The notes under the pieces were generated by a model. It did no database searches. It was not told the DNA's origin and saw only the letters and a list, made by a program, of their open reading frames with translations. Of a DNA stretch of 7,215 bases, positions 1-6,080 are shown in pieces. Positions within the stretch are counted from its first letter, which is position 1. The number at the start of each line of letters is the position of its first letter. This DNA comes from Cyclobacteriaceae bacterium (GTDB lineage: Bacteria; Bacteroidota; Bacteroidia; Cytophagales; Cyclobacteriaceae): contig JANYDR010000051.1 in the NCBI GenBank assembly GCA_025363495.1, positions 1 to 7,215 on the forward strand, in the 5' to 3' direction. Both the position numbers and the translations under genes were made by a program.

Positions 1-201
1 CTTGCACAACTTGAACTTTGGACAAATACCAGCAAGTACAAAAATCAAGTGTACATGCTTCCAAAGCATTTGGATGAGAAGGTAGCAAGTCTTCATTTGA
101 AGAAAATAGGAGTAGAACTGGAAGAACTTTCACCAGAACAAGCTAAATATATCGGAGTAGACGTGAAAGGACCGTTTAAGCCTGACTACTATCGTTATTA
201 A
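1..201 (+). CDS. ahcY: Adenosylhomocysteinase, C-terminal end (5' part outside window)
   Basis: Frame 1 reads without interruption from the window edge to a TAA at 199-201, giving 66 residues that start LAQLELW and end GPFKPDYYRY. This matches the conserved C-terminus of S-adenosyl-L-homocysteine hydrolase: the ELW..T..Y...VY.LPK.LDE.VA.LHL..+G..L..L. block, followed by the family's terminal Lys-Pro-x-x-Tyr-Arg-Tyr tail. In the known structures this tail reaches into the NAD site of a neighbouring subunit. The enzyme is cytosolic and reversibly cleaves S-adenosylhomocysteine to adenosine and homocysteine, which relieves product inhibition of SAM-dependent methyltransferases. Only the tail is visible, so the catalytic and Rossmann domains cannot be checked here. 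It is the only plus-strand gene, it converges on the acylase gene, and it is closed by the terminator at 242-270. The symbol is assigned by family; ahcY and sahH are both in use. Confidence 0.92.
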   Translation, partial: LAQLELWTNTSKYKNQVYMLPKHLDEKVASLHLKKIGVELEELSPEQAKYIGVDVKGPFKPDYYRY

Positions 202-241
202 TAGATACAACTAACTCTCTGCTTGCAAATCAGAAGAGTGA

Positions 242-270
242 CCCATTCCTGAAAAGGGATGGGTTTTTTT
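242..270 (+). terminator. Rho-independent terminator of the adenosylhomocysteinase gene
   Basis: CCCATTCC (242-249) pairs with GGGATGGG (256-263) around the 6-nt loop TGAAAA. This gives an 8-bp stem with one G-U wobble, followed directly by seven T residues (264-270). It starts 40 nt after the TAA. Read on the minus strand the hairpin has A residues after it rather than T, so it should stop only plus-strand transcription and would not terminate the convergent acylase transcript. Confidence 0.88.
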
Positions 271-306
271 ATGGGTAGATTACTAATTCGGAAGCTGCGA
301 TCTCAC

Positions 307-382
307 TTCGATATTCGACATTCGGCGTTTCTTATTCGACTCAATAATGTCGAACGCCCAATTTCGAATATCGAATATCGAA
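307..382. repeat. Imperfect inverted repeat made of TTCG-heptads
   Basis: Two arms (307-341 and 348-382) surround a 6-nt centre, CAATAA. The outer 12 bases of each arm are perfect reverse complements (TTCGATATTCGA at 307-318). The inner ends match over TTCGAC (335-340 with 349-354), and about 25 of 34 aligned positions match overall. Each arm, read inward, is also five 7-nt units that all begin with TT; four of five begin with TTCG, and only the fourth unit differs (TTTCTTA on the left, TTGGGCG on the right). The element fills most of the gap between the convergent genes and touches the acylase TAG (385-383). It could be an intergenic dispersed repeat, a hairpin that protects or ends the acylase mRNA, or a protein-binding array. 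There is no coding evidence: the plus-strand frame through it is a shadow. The rest of the gap (271-306) shows nothing I can identify. Confidence 0.72.
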
Positions 383-2434
383 CTACCTTGGATGATACAC
401 GCTCTTTCCCTCCCTATACACCTGTTCCTTATTCAGCGTCATCGCCTTCGTCTTCTGCTGGGTAAATAATTCCATCTGATCAGCGTAATGCGAACTCTCA
501 GGTTTGTTTGATGCTCCATAACAATTGATCGTTTCAATGATGGGACCATCCTTTGTGAACTTAACAAGTTCGATGTAGGATTCACCTTGCTCAGCTTTTA
601 CCACGCCGTTTTGATATGGTATCGAGCGCATGGCAGCGATCACATCGGGCAAGCCGTTAACGGGAATGCTTTTATCTCCCCTTACCAGCTTTTGATATTG
701 ACCGAGTGTGATATCTTCATTGGAGAAATGGTTATCCAAATAGTTTTTAGCATAAGTTATTAATTCGACGCATTTGGATTTTGAGAGAGAGCGATACGTT
801 GCTCCATTCGATTGCTCTTCTACCACCCTGTAATAAATTATTGCAAAAACTGCCGCACCCTCGCTGGTAGCAACTGCCTTTCTATCCCAGTTCTTTAATT
901 CACGAATTAGCAATGCCAGCGATGGATATTCTGTTTCATTCAGCATGAAAAGTGTGTCACACGAAGTCTGATATCGCAGGTGTTTTGGTAATTGAAGATC
1001 ATACTTGATGCGTTTGAAATCTTCGTAATTTATTTTAGAATAAGATTTGATAAGTTCCATGAATCGCTCGCTTCGGTTATTGTCGTTCGTTTCATATCCC
1101 ATGGTTGCATCATAATTTTCGTTTTTGATGTTGTCCGATGCAGCCGTGGCATTAAAAGGGGAATGATTGCTGTTGAAAAGATAACCCGAGGAGGGCTGCA
1201 GCACCTGTGGTAAATCACTTATAGGATGAAACTCCGTCCAAAGGGTTTGGGATGTATTGCCGGGCAACGTGGAGGTCCAGTTAAAATCCTTATTACGAAT
1301 TGGAATTTTTCCGTTGCTTAAATAATAAATAGTGTCGTAGCGATCAGCGTAGAGAATATTATAACCTGAAATCGCTGTCATGGAGAGAGCCTTTTTGAAC
1401 TCACTAAAGTTCTTCGACTTATTCATCCAGTACCATTGTTCCAGGCCACGGATTTCCATCAATGCACCGGTGCGTATCGCAAAGGCGCCTTTCTCTGTGA
1501 CCATTGTTGGACCATAAATGCTATTGAATGCTGCTCTCTTAACGGATATTTTTAGTCCGGCGATTTTTACTTTCAGTGGAACAGTGGTCTTTTCCAGATC
1601 CTTCCATTGACCATCAACCTTATATTGATTTTTATTCAGAGGATTTAACTCAAGTTGATAGACGTCGAGCTTATCGGGATAATTAACCGTATGTGCCCAG
1701 CCCAGGTATTCATTACAGCCATGCAAAATAGTAGGTGAGCCTGGGAAAAGAGCTCCCAGTATATTCCAACCTTCTTCACTACACAGATGGGCCTCATACC
1801 AGGCAACGGGTCCTTCCAGCGGTTGATGTGAGTTAATGGCTAGATAGGTATTGCCGTCTGCCGTAATTTTTGAATTGAAGGCATACGCATTGGAACCACC
1901 TGACTTTAGTCCTTCTGGTATGCTTCCGTTATTAATTTTTCGTAATGCTTCATCAGCGCCAGCAGAAATAGCCAGTTGCAATATTGAGTAAGTAAGCATG
2001 TCTTTGGGCGTTACCGGAAATAGTTTTCTGAGTAGAACTTCTCGGGGATGAGCTTTAGCATACGCATTAATCCCATCGCAGTAGCTTTGCAAGATCAATT
2101 TATACTGCGGTGAAATATCTTTTTCATAGCGACTGTCCACCAGCTGCCGACATTTTAAAAATTGAACAATGTAGTCTATGGTGGCGCCGGATTTCCCGGA
2201 ATACTGACCGAGCATTGCCTTGCCAGCGATAAAACCCTTTTGAATTGTTGAAAAGTCATCTTCGGAATGCGCCCAGGCCAGACCATATGCAACACCGGCG
2301 TCGGTCTTCGAAAAGATATGGGGCACTCCCCACTTATCGCGCACGATATCAATTGCATCGGGATTGAGTGGTGACTGACTTTGAACGGAATAATAAATGA
2401 GTGATGTCAGAACAAAAAAAGAGATTGACTTCAT
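383..2434 (-). CDS. Penicillin acylase family protein (exported Ntn hydrolase)
   Basis: This 683-residue protein belongs to the penicillin amidase family (PF01804), whose precursors cut themselves into alpha and beta chains and hydrolyse amide-linked acyl groups. Residues 1-20 form a signal peptide (MKSI, hydrophobic core, then VQSQ) without a lipobox, so a soluble periplasmic or secreted enzyme is expected. The N-terminus carries the family signature DIVRDKWGVPHIFS (29-42). The nucleophile is Ser181 in GGSNAYAF, which would become the beta-chain N-terminus and leaves an alpha chain of about 160 residues. Other landmarks are NSHQPLEGPVAWYE (201-214), the PGSPTILHGCNEYLGWAHT block (231-249), Asn359 in GYNILYAD as probable oxyanion-hole residue, NRSERFMEL (453-461) and the C-terminal SSHYADQ (647-653). 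Length and motifs look complete and active. The substrate cannot be read from sequence: beta-lactams, acyl-homoserine lactones and other N-acyl compounds are all possible. It lies 124 nt downstream of marR on the same strand, and no clear SD or terminator was seen. Confidence 0.94.
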   Translation of the reverse strand: MKSISFFVLTSLIYYSVQSQSPLNPDAIDIVRDKWGVPHIFSKTDAGVAYGLAWAHSEDDFSTIQKGFIAGKAMLGQYSGKSGATIDYIVQFLKCRQLVDSRYEKDISPQYKLILQSYCDGINAYAKAHPREVLLRKLFPVTPKDMLTYSILQLAISAGADEALRKINNGSIPEGLKSGGSNAYAFNSKITADGNTYLAINSHQPLEGPVAWYEAHLCSEEGWNILGALFPGSPTILHGCNEYLGWAHTVNYPDKLDVYQLELNPLNKNQYKVDGQWKDLEKTTVPLKVKIAGLKISVKRAAFNSIYGPTMVTEKGAFAIRTGALMEIRGLEQWYWMNKSKNFSEFKKALSMTAISGYNILYADRYDTIYYLSNGKIPIRNKDFNWTSTLPGNTSQTLWTEFHPISDLPQVLQPSSGYLFNSNHSPFNATAASDNIKNENYDATMGYETNDNNRSERFMELIKSYSKINYEDFKRIKYDLQLPKHLRYQTSCDTLFMLNETEYPSLALLIRELKNWDRKAVATSEGAAVFAIIYYRVVEEQSNGATYRSLSKSKCVELITYAKNYLDNHFSNEDITLGQYQKLVRGDKSIPVNGLPDVIAAMRSIPYQNGVVKAEQGESYIELVKFTKDGPIIETINCYGASNKPESSHYADQMELFTQQKTKAMTLNKEQVYREGKSVYHPR

Positions 2435-2483
2435 ATTTTAATTGAGTTGCCCAAACTACCAAAAAATAATTTAGTTGCGCTCA

Positions 2484-2504
2484 GGCAACCGGTAACTGGT
2501 GACT
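2484..2504. repeat. Three tandem degenerate heptads upstream of the acylase gene
   Basis: On the plus strand GGCAACC, GGTAACT and GGTGACT follow each other without a gap, with consensus GGYRACY. A further GTGACTT occurs at 2542-2548, out of phase with the run, 43 nt from the matching GTGACTT at 2499-2505. The run lies in the 124-nt gap (2435-2558) between marR and the acylase gene. That gap also contains a short GTTGC/GCAAC hairpin (2474-2489). I see no convincing -33/-7 promoter pair there. Three units are few, so chance is a real alternative. Confidence 0.4.
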
Positions 2505-2558
2505 TATATTTATTCTGAGAGATCAGGTCGCCCTGCATCCTGTGACTTGTTTCCTCTT

Positions 2559-3008
2559 TTATCCTCTACACTTATCCAACAGCGAACTCAACTGAAGCGC
2601 TTCTTCCTTTGAAAGTTGTATAAGTGTTTTCTCTGACTCGTCAATCTGGAAGTCGATTTGGTTTAATACCTGTAGTCCTTCTTCCGTAATGATGATATCG
2701 GCTGCACGTTTGTCGTTAGGACAAGGAGTTTTTGAGATTAAGTTTTTTTTAATGAGCCTGTCGAGTAATCTTGGGATATCGGAGTTTTTATCCAACATCC
2801 TTGATTTTATTTCAGCTCCTGAGATTTTGCCAGGGTGTTGACCGCGAAGTATTCGAAGGATATTAAACTGAGAAGAAGTGATGCCAAAAGGCTTGAAGAA
2901 TTCCTGCTGCTTATTTTGCAGCCAACCCGCCGTATAAATAAGGTTGATCGCTACTTTCTGATAAGCATTTTTAAAGGCAGACTGTTTGATTTCTTCTTCG
3001 ATTTTCAT
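2559..3008 (-). CDS. MarR-family winged-helix transcriptional regulator
   Basis: The 149 residues fit the normal MarR length and layout. An N-terminal dimerisation helix (about 10-40) leads into FGITSSQFNILRIL (41-54), the typical MarR 'phi-T..Q..vLr.L' segment. The helix-turn-helix covers about 60-90, with recognition helix DKNSDIPRLLDRLIKKN (73-89). The wing contains NDKRAADIIIT (98-108) with the family's Asp-x-Arg pair (Asp99, Arg101), and C-terminal helices close the dimer. Such dimers bind palindromic operators and usually release them when a small ligand binds or a cysteine is oxidised. The two cysteines (96 and 147) do not match the N-terminal OhrR cysteine, so peroxide sensing is not indicated. 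The ATG is the only plausible start, since the next in-frame Met lies inside the HTH. It sits 40 nt after yceI, with an intrinsic terminator ending 2 nt before the start codon. Control of yceI, itself and perhaps the downstream acylase is inferred from position only. Confidence 0.93.
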   Translation of the reverse strand: MKIEEEIKQSAFKNAYQKVAINLIYTAGWLQNKQQEFFKPFGITSSQFNILRILRGQHPGKISGAEIKSRMLDKNSDIPRLLDRLIKKNLISKTPCPNDKRAADIIITEEGLQVLNQIDFQIDESEKTLIQLSKEEALQLSSLLDKCRG

Positions 3009-3010
3009 TT

Positions 3011-3041
3011 AAAAAAAGAAGGGGAGTTATTAGCTCCCCTT
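3011..3041 (-). terminator. Intrinsic terminator between yceI and marR
   Basis: Read on the minus strand, AAGGGGAG (3041-3034) pairs with CTCCCCTT (3026-3019) around a 7-nt loop (CTAATAA), a perfect 8-bp stem. CTTTTTTT (3018-3011) follows. It begins 7 nt after the yceI stop codon and its T-tract ends 2 nt before the marR ATG. It should end most yceI transcripts and let only readthrough reach marR. The plus-strand reading lacks a comparable T-tract. Confidence 0.85.
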
Positions 3042-3048
3042 TAATGAC

Positions 3049-3624
3049 TTATGCAGCCTTGTTAACTTCAATTTTACAGTTAACTTCAACTTCGTCACTC
3101 ACTACAGCGCTACCATCTTGCAATTTGCTTGCAAACTTAACTCCATAGTCCTGACGATTGATTTTCCCACTTAGCTTGAAACCAGCCTTTACTCCGCGAC
3201 CTGTATCAATTGTGCCACCGTAGGTTACATCAAAAGAAACATCTTTTGTTACACCCTTCATTGAGAACTTACCTTTCAACTGGTACTTGCCACCAGCCTT
3301 TGAAAGAGTTCCTTTGAAAGTGATGTCAGGGAATTTGTCAGCTTCAAAGAAATCAGGTGACTTCAAATGTCCGTCGCGTTTTTCGTTGTCCGTGTTGATT
3401 GAAGTAGCTTTTGCAGAGAATTCTACGTCCGCGCCATCGAAGTCAGCATTCTTGCTAACTACTTTTCCAGTGAAATCTTTAAAGTTTCCGGCAACTTCTG
3501 AAACGACCATGTGAGTAACAGTAAAGCCGACGCTTGAATGTGGCTGGTCAATGTTCCAGGTTGTTTGCGCGGAAGCAGCTCCTGCCAATAGCACGAGAGC
3601 AAATAGTGCATTAAGTTTTTTCAT
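3049..3624 (-). CDS. YceI family protein (periplasmic lipocalin-like)
   Basis: This 191-residue protein matches the YceI family (PF04264), which folds into a lipocalin-like beta-barrel that binds polyisoprenoid or other long lipid chains in its cavity. Residues 1-19 are a signal peptide ending AASA, with mature QTTWNIDQPHS following, so a periplasmic location is expected. Family landmarks are HSSVGFTVTHMVVSEVAGNF (29-48), the TDNEKRDGHLKSPDFFEADKFP core (78-99), LKGKFSMKGVTKDVSFDV (116-133) and INRQDYGV (155-162). Length and order are normal. It has its own promoter candidate and an A-rich, SD-less leader. It is followed by a terminator and a marR gene, a neighbour combination that suggests local regulation. 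The physiological ligand is unknown; some family members respond to acid, osmotic or lipid stress. Confidence 0.95.
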   Translation of the reverse strand: MKKLNALFALVLLAGAASAQTTWNIDQPHSSVGFTVTHMVVSEVAGNFKDFTGKVVSKNADFDGADVEFSAKATSINTDNEKRDGHLKSPDFFEADKFPDITFKGTLSKAGGKYQLKGKFSMKGVTKDVSFDVTYGGTIDTGRGVKAGFKLSGKINRQDYGVKFASKLQDGSAVVSDEVEVNCKIEVNKAA

Positions 3625-3649
3625 AGTTATGTTTAATTTTTTGGTGGTA

Positions 3650-3657
3650 CAAACCTA
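3650..3657 (-). promoter_or_regulatory. Bacteroidota-type -7 promoter element for yceI
   Basis: Read on the minus strand this is TAGGTTTG, an exact match to the TAnnTTTG -7 consensus of the primary sigma factor in Bacteroidota. It ends 25 nt before the yceI ATG, so the mRNA leader would be about 20 nt and A-rich, as is common in this phylum. A matching -33 TTG was not found at the usual spacing; the nearest candidate is a GTTT inside the palindrome at 3677-3688, which is too far upstream. That may mean a weak or activator-dependent promoter. Confidence 0.5.
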
Positions 3658-3676
3658 ATAAGAATATTATTGATAT

Positions 3677-3688
3677 ATGTTTAAACAT
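3677..3688. promoter_or_regulatory. Perfect 12-bp palindrome in the yceI promoter region (candidate operator)
   Basis: ATGTTTAAACAT is fully self-complementary and lies 19 nt upstream of the -7 element, around where a -33 region and its flank would fall. A dimeric regulator bound here would interfere with polymerase. The MarR protein encoded downstream is the obvious candidate by position, but AT-rich intergenic DNA yields such palindromes by chance and no family consensus is matched. Confidence 0.35.
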
Positions 3689-3732
3689 CCATATAGTGTT
3701 GTAACTATTTGATTATCAATGCATATTATTTC

Positions 3733-3747
3733 TTAACAAATTGTTAA
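3733..3747. promoter_or_regulatory. 15-bp inverted repeat upstream of yceI (candidate operator)
   Basis: TTAACAA and TTGTTAA (3733-3739 and 3741-3747) are perfect 7-bp half-sites separated by a single A. The size and AACAA/TTGTT core resemble the short palindromes bound by MarR-type dimers. It lies about 110 nt upstream of the yceI ATG, in the 190-nt gap 3625-3814. The same gap also holds a 6-bp hairpin with a 5-nt loop (3749-3765, no T-tract on the minus strand) and a run of seven C residues (3771-3777). No convincing terminator follows the DUF5916 gene. Confidence 0.35.
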
Positions 3748-3814
3748 TTCTACTCAAACAGTAGAGTTTACCCCCCCTAATTACGTTACAAGTCTGGCCT
3801 TCAATTTTCGACTT

Positions 3815-6025
3815 TCACATATTTATCCAATATGTAAGTTTCAGCACCAGCGCCCTCAACTTCGGTTGTCCTACATAAAAGACCTGGTCATGAGAAGATG
3901 CCTCAGCAAAGTAATTATCCGTGTAGACCAGGTATAGATCCGAGACGGGTTTAAATCGCCATTGAAGACGTGAATTGATGTTCAGATTGTTGATCTGATT
4001 ATTGTATTGCAAATAGGTTGTCCAAAAGAGCTTACGCGAAAATGTGAAATCAAATTTCGGTCCGATCAATACAAGATCGACACTGTTATATGGCAATGGT
4101 AACCGGATGCGGTTATAACTATAATTAACTGAAATCACAGCGTGAGGTTGAAAGCGATAACTGATGAAACCGTCAATATTCTGTCGCTGACCGTTATAAT
4201 ATTGTCCAATTCGCGATTGAAAACCATAGAATAATCTTAGCCTGGCGTTGGATTGAAAATTCAAGATCACTGAATTCCAATGATAGGATGAACCTGCCGG
4301 CAGATTGACGGCTTTTGTTGCATCGGCAGGAAACGTTGGGTCAAATGCAAAATAAGCAAGGCCGTAATCCTGCCGTATTCGCGTGAAGAATGTGGCAGAG
4401 TTTTGAAAGGTTATGCGATACCAGATGTTGGCGTCCCAATCAGTGGTTCCATTCTGTTGAGTCCAGATCACATCAACATCAGTACCCGGTCCATGGTTAT
4501 TAATGATCCTTGACTTGGGATAGAAATTGTAATAAGCCTCTGGTGCGATGCGGTTGAAATTAGTACGTGGTGTATAACCAACCTCTGGATTATAATTAGC
4601 CCCGACACTCTGAGCCAAGAAATCAAGTTCAAGACTTGGTACCTGATATGTTAACTGTGCCGTGGAGGCATAAGAACTATCTTTCTTCCCCTGATCGAAG
4701 GAGCGGTGATAAAAAGCCTTGCCAGTCCATTTGTTATTGCGCGAAGCCAGGTTATAGTCAATGCCAATCAGGCGGCTGTAGGCTGAATCTTTAAAAGACT
4801 GCTTGTTGATGAGAATAACTCCGATGTTTGATCGTGCAAATATTTTTCGCTGTACGGCCGCAACGGTATAGTTGATTGATGGCAAATTAATTGATTTATC
4901 CTCAGCGGCTTGCATCGTCATAAGTCCGACACGCCAGTTATTATTGATCTTACCGCTAAGCCGCATACCGCCATAGATACGATTCTGAATATTTTGTCCG
5001 GTAGATGGATCTCTGGTTACACCAATTCTTCTCGAGAAAAAAGGACGCATGTTAGAATATCCGAAATTAGCAAACAGATCTCCATTTTCGAGAAAGAATT
5101 GCCTCTTCTCAGGATAGAATATTTCAAACCGATTAAGATTTGTTACCTGCTGGTCTACTTCTACCTGTGAGAAATCAGGGTTGGCAGTGAGATCAAGATT
5201 CAACGCTGGACTCACAGCAATTTTTGCATCGCCGCCTATGTCAACATTTTTATCCTGAGGAGTACCATTTTCAAAGTCTTGTAACGATTTCCCCGCCATA
5301 TAGGGAATGACGGATACATTTACTCCGGGATGTTCAAGAGGCTTATCCCAAATCAATTCACGGAGGGTAGCCAAATTAAGTATAGGATAAGCACGGGAAA
5401 TAGGTGCCCAGGTGGAACGCTCTGTATAATAACTATCTGTTCTGTAAAAGTTAATGTGCCATGAACTAAGTCCATGCTTGTATCGAATAGTTTTAAAAGG
5501 TATCGCTATCTCACACACCCACCGATCGTCTAAAATCTTTGTTTCAGAATACCATTTATTGTCCCAGTCCAGTGAAAGGTCGTCACCGGAAGAGCCTCCG
5601 TTTGAAATAAGTCCTTCTCGCTGAACTCCGAAAGGAGTAACACCAAATTGAAATGCGTTTGTACGGTCTTTATACGTATCGAGAATAATATTAAAAACGT
5701 CTATAAATCCACCGCTGAAATCCCGACGAAGCGAAGTGGTAACATATTTCCGCGGGCCAAGATTATGCATGGTTGCAAACACATAAATAAAGTGATCATC
5801 ATACGTCAAGCGGACTTCTGTTCTTACTTTTGAGTAGGAAGAATCGAATGGAAAATATTGTTTGAACTGACCGGCCACCTCGGCTGCATCCCAGTCTGGT
5901 TCGTTCATTTCACCATCGACAGCGATTTTTCCAAGTGCTTTTTTAATATGAAGTCCGGAATTCTGTGCACAGACAATCGCCGTTATGCCAAAGGAAATAA
6001 GAAGGAATAAAAAGAAAGGGCGCAT
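3815..6025 (-). CDS. DUF5916 outer-membrane protein with N-terminal CBM9-like domain
   Basis: Counted from the ATG at 6025-6023, the protein has 736 residues. Residues 1-20 are a signal peptide (MRPFFLFLLI... ending VCA, mature QNSG). A CBM9-like domain (PF06452 type) spans about 30-215: KIAVDGEMNEPDWDAA (33-48), VRLTYDDHFIYV (71-82) and WDNKWYSETKILDDRWVCEIAIPF (154-177). The DUF5916 region (PF19313) follows, with its hallmark NPDFSQVEVDQQVTNLNRFE (282-301) and FYPEKRQFFLENGDLF (303-318). The rest (about 350-736) is rich in alternating aromatic/polar strands and looks like an outer-membrane beta-barrel ending LKLTYWINM. Function is unproven for the family; a surface role in binding or handling carbohydrate is inference. 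An in-frame TTG at 6043 would add six residues (MQGNLP) before the signal peptide. The ATG is preferred because it puts the positive charge directly before the hydrophobic core. The gene lies 55 nt after trmN6 and may be co-transcribed. Confidence 0.9.
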   Translation of the reverse strand: MRPFFLFLLISFGITAIVCAQNSGLHIKKALGKIAVDGEMNEPDWDAAEVAGQFKQYFPFDSSYSKVRTEVRLTYDDHFIYVFATMHNLGPRKYVTTSLRRDFSGGFIDVFNIILDTYKDRTNAFQFGVTPFGVQREGLISNGGSSGDDLSLDWDNKWYSETKILDDRWVCEIAIPFKTIRYKHGLSSWHINFYRTDSYYTERSTWAPISRAYPILNLATLRELIWDKPLEHPGVNVSVIPYMAGKSLQDFENGTPQDKNVDIGGDAKIAVSPALNLDLTANPDFSQVEVDQQVTNLNRFEIFYPEKRQFFLENGDLFANFGYSNMRPFFSRRIGVTRDPSTGQNIQNRIYGGMRLSGKINNNWRVGLMTMQAAEDKSINLPSINYTVAAVQRKIFARSNIGVILINKQSFKDSAYSRLIGIDYNLASRNNKWTGKAFYHRSFDQGKKDSSYASTAQLTYQVPSLELDFLAQSVGANYNPEVGYTPRTNFNRIAPEAYYNFYPKSRIINNHGPGTDVDVIWTQQNGTTDWDANIWYRITFQNSATFFTRIRQDYGLAYFAFDPTFPADATKAVNLPAGSSYHWNSVILNFQSNARLRLFYGFQSRIGQYYNGQRQNIDGFISYRFQPHAVISVNYSYNRIRLPLPYNSVDLVLIGPKFDFTFSRKLFWTTYLQYNNQINNLNINSRLQWRFKPVSDLYLVYTDNYFAEASSHDQVFYVGQPKLRALVLKLTYWINM

Positions 6026-6080
6026 AGGGAGATTGCCCTGCAAGAATACTGAAATACAGAAGAAGAATGTTAAAAAATTG

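Noticed and set aside
307..382. CRISPR repeat or insertion-sequence terminal repeat.
   Set aside because: There is no repeat-spacer alternation, no cas gene, no transposase and no target-site duplication; the units are contiguous heptads.
259..465. A 68-codon plus-strand open frame starting right after the adenosylhomocysteinase terminator.
   Set aside because: It begins in the terminator T-tract, crosses the inverted repeat and runs into the antisense of the acylase 3' end; the protein shows no family features and its Tyr/Arg/Ile pattern comes from the repeat.
3749..3765. Hairpin TCTACT/AGTAGA as terminator of the DUF5916 gene.
   Set aside because: The stem is only 6 bp and no T-rich tract follows on the minus strand.
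3771..3777. Seven-C tract as a phase-variation switch.
   Set aside because: It is intergenic, short, more than 100 nt from the nearest start codon and outside the predicted promoter; nothing links its length to expression.
4910..5170. Plus-strand 86-codon open frame inside the DUF5916 gene, and similar frames at 992-1213, 3287-3514, 5648-5833 and 6205-6393.
   Set aside because: Each lies antisense to a well-supported gene, lacks recognisable domains and has no start signal; they are frame shadows.
6026..6043. TTG-initiated extension of the DUF5916 protein by six residues.
   Set aside because: The extension MQGNLP would precede a complete signal peptide that begins at the ATG, and there is no SD sequence before the TTG. 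It cannot be fully excluded.
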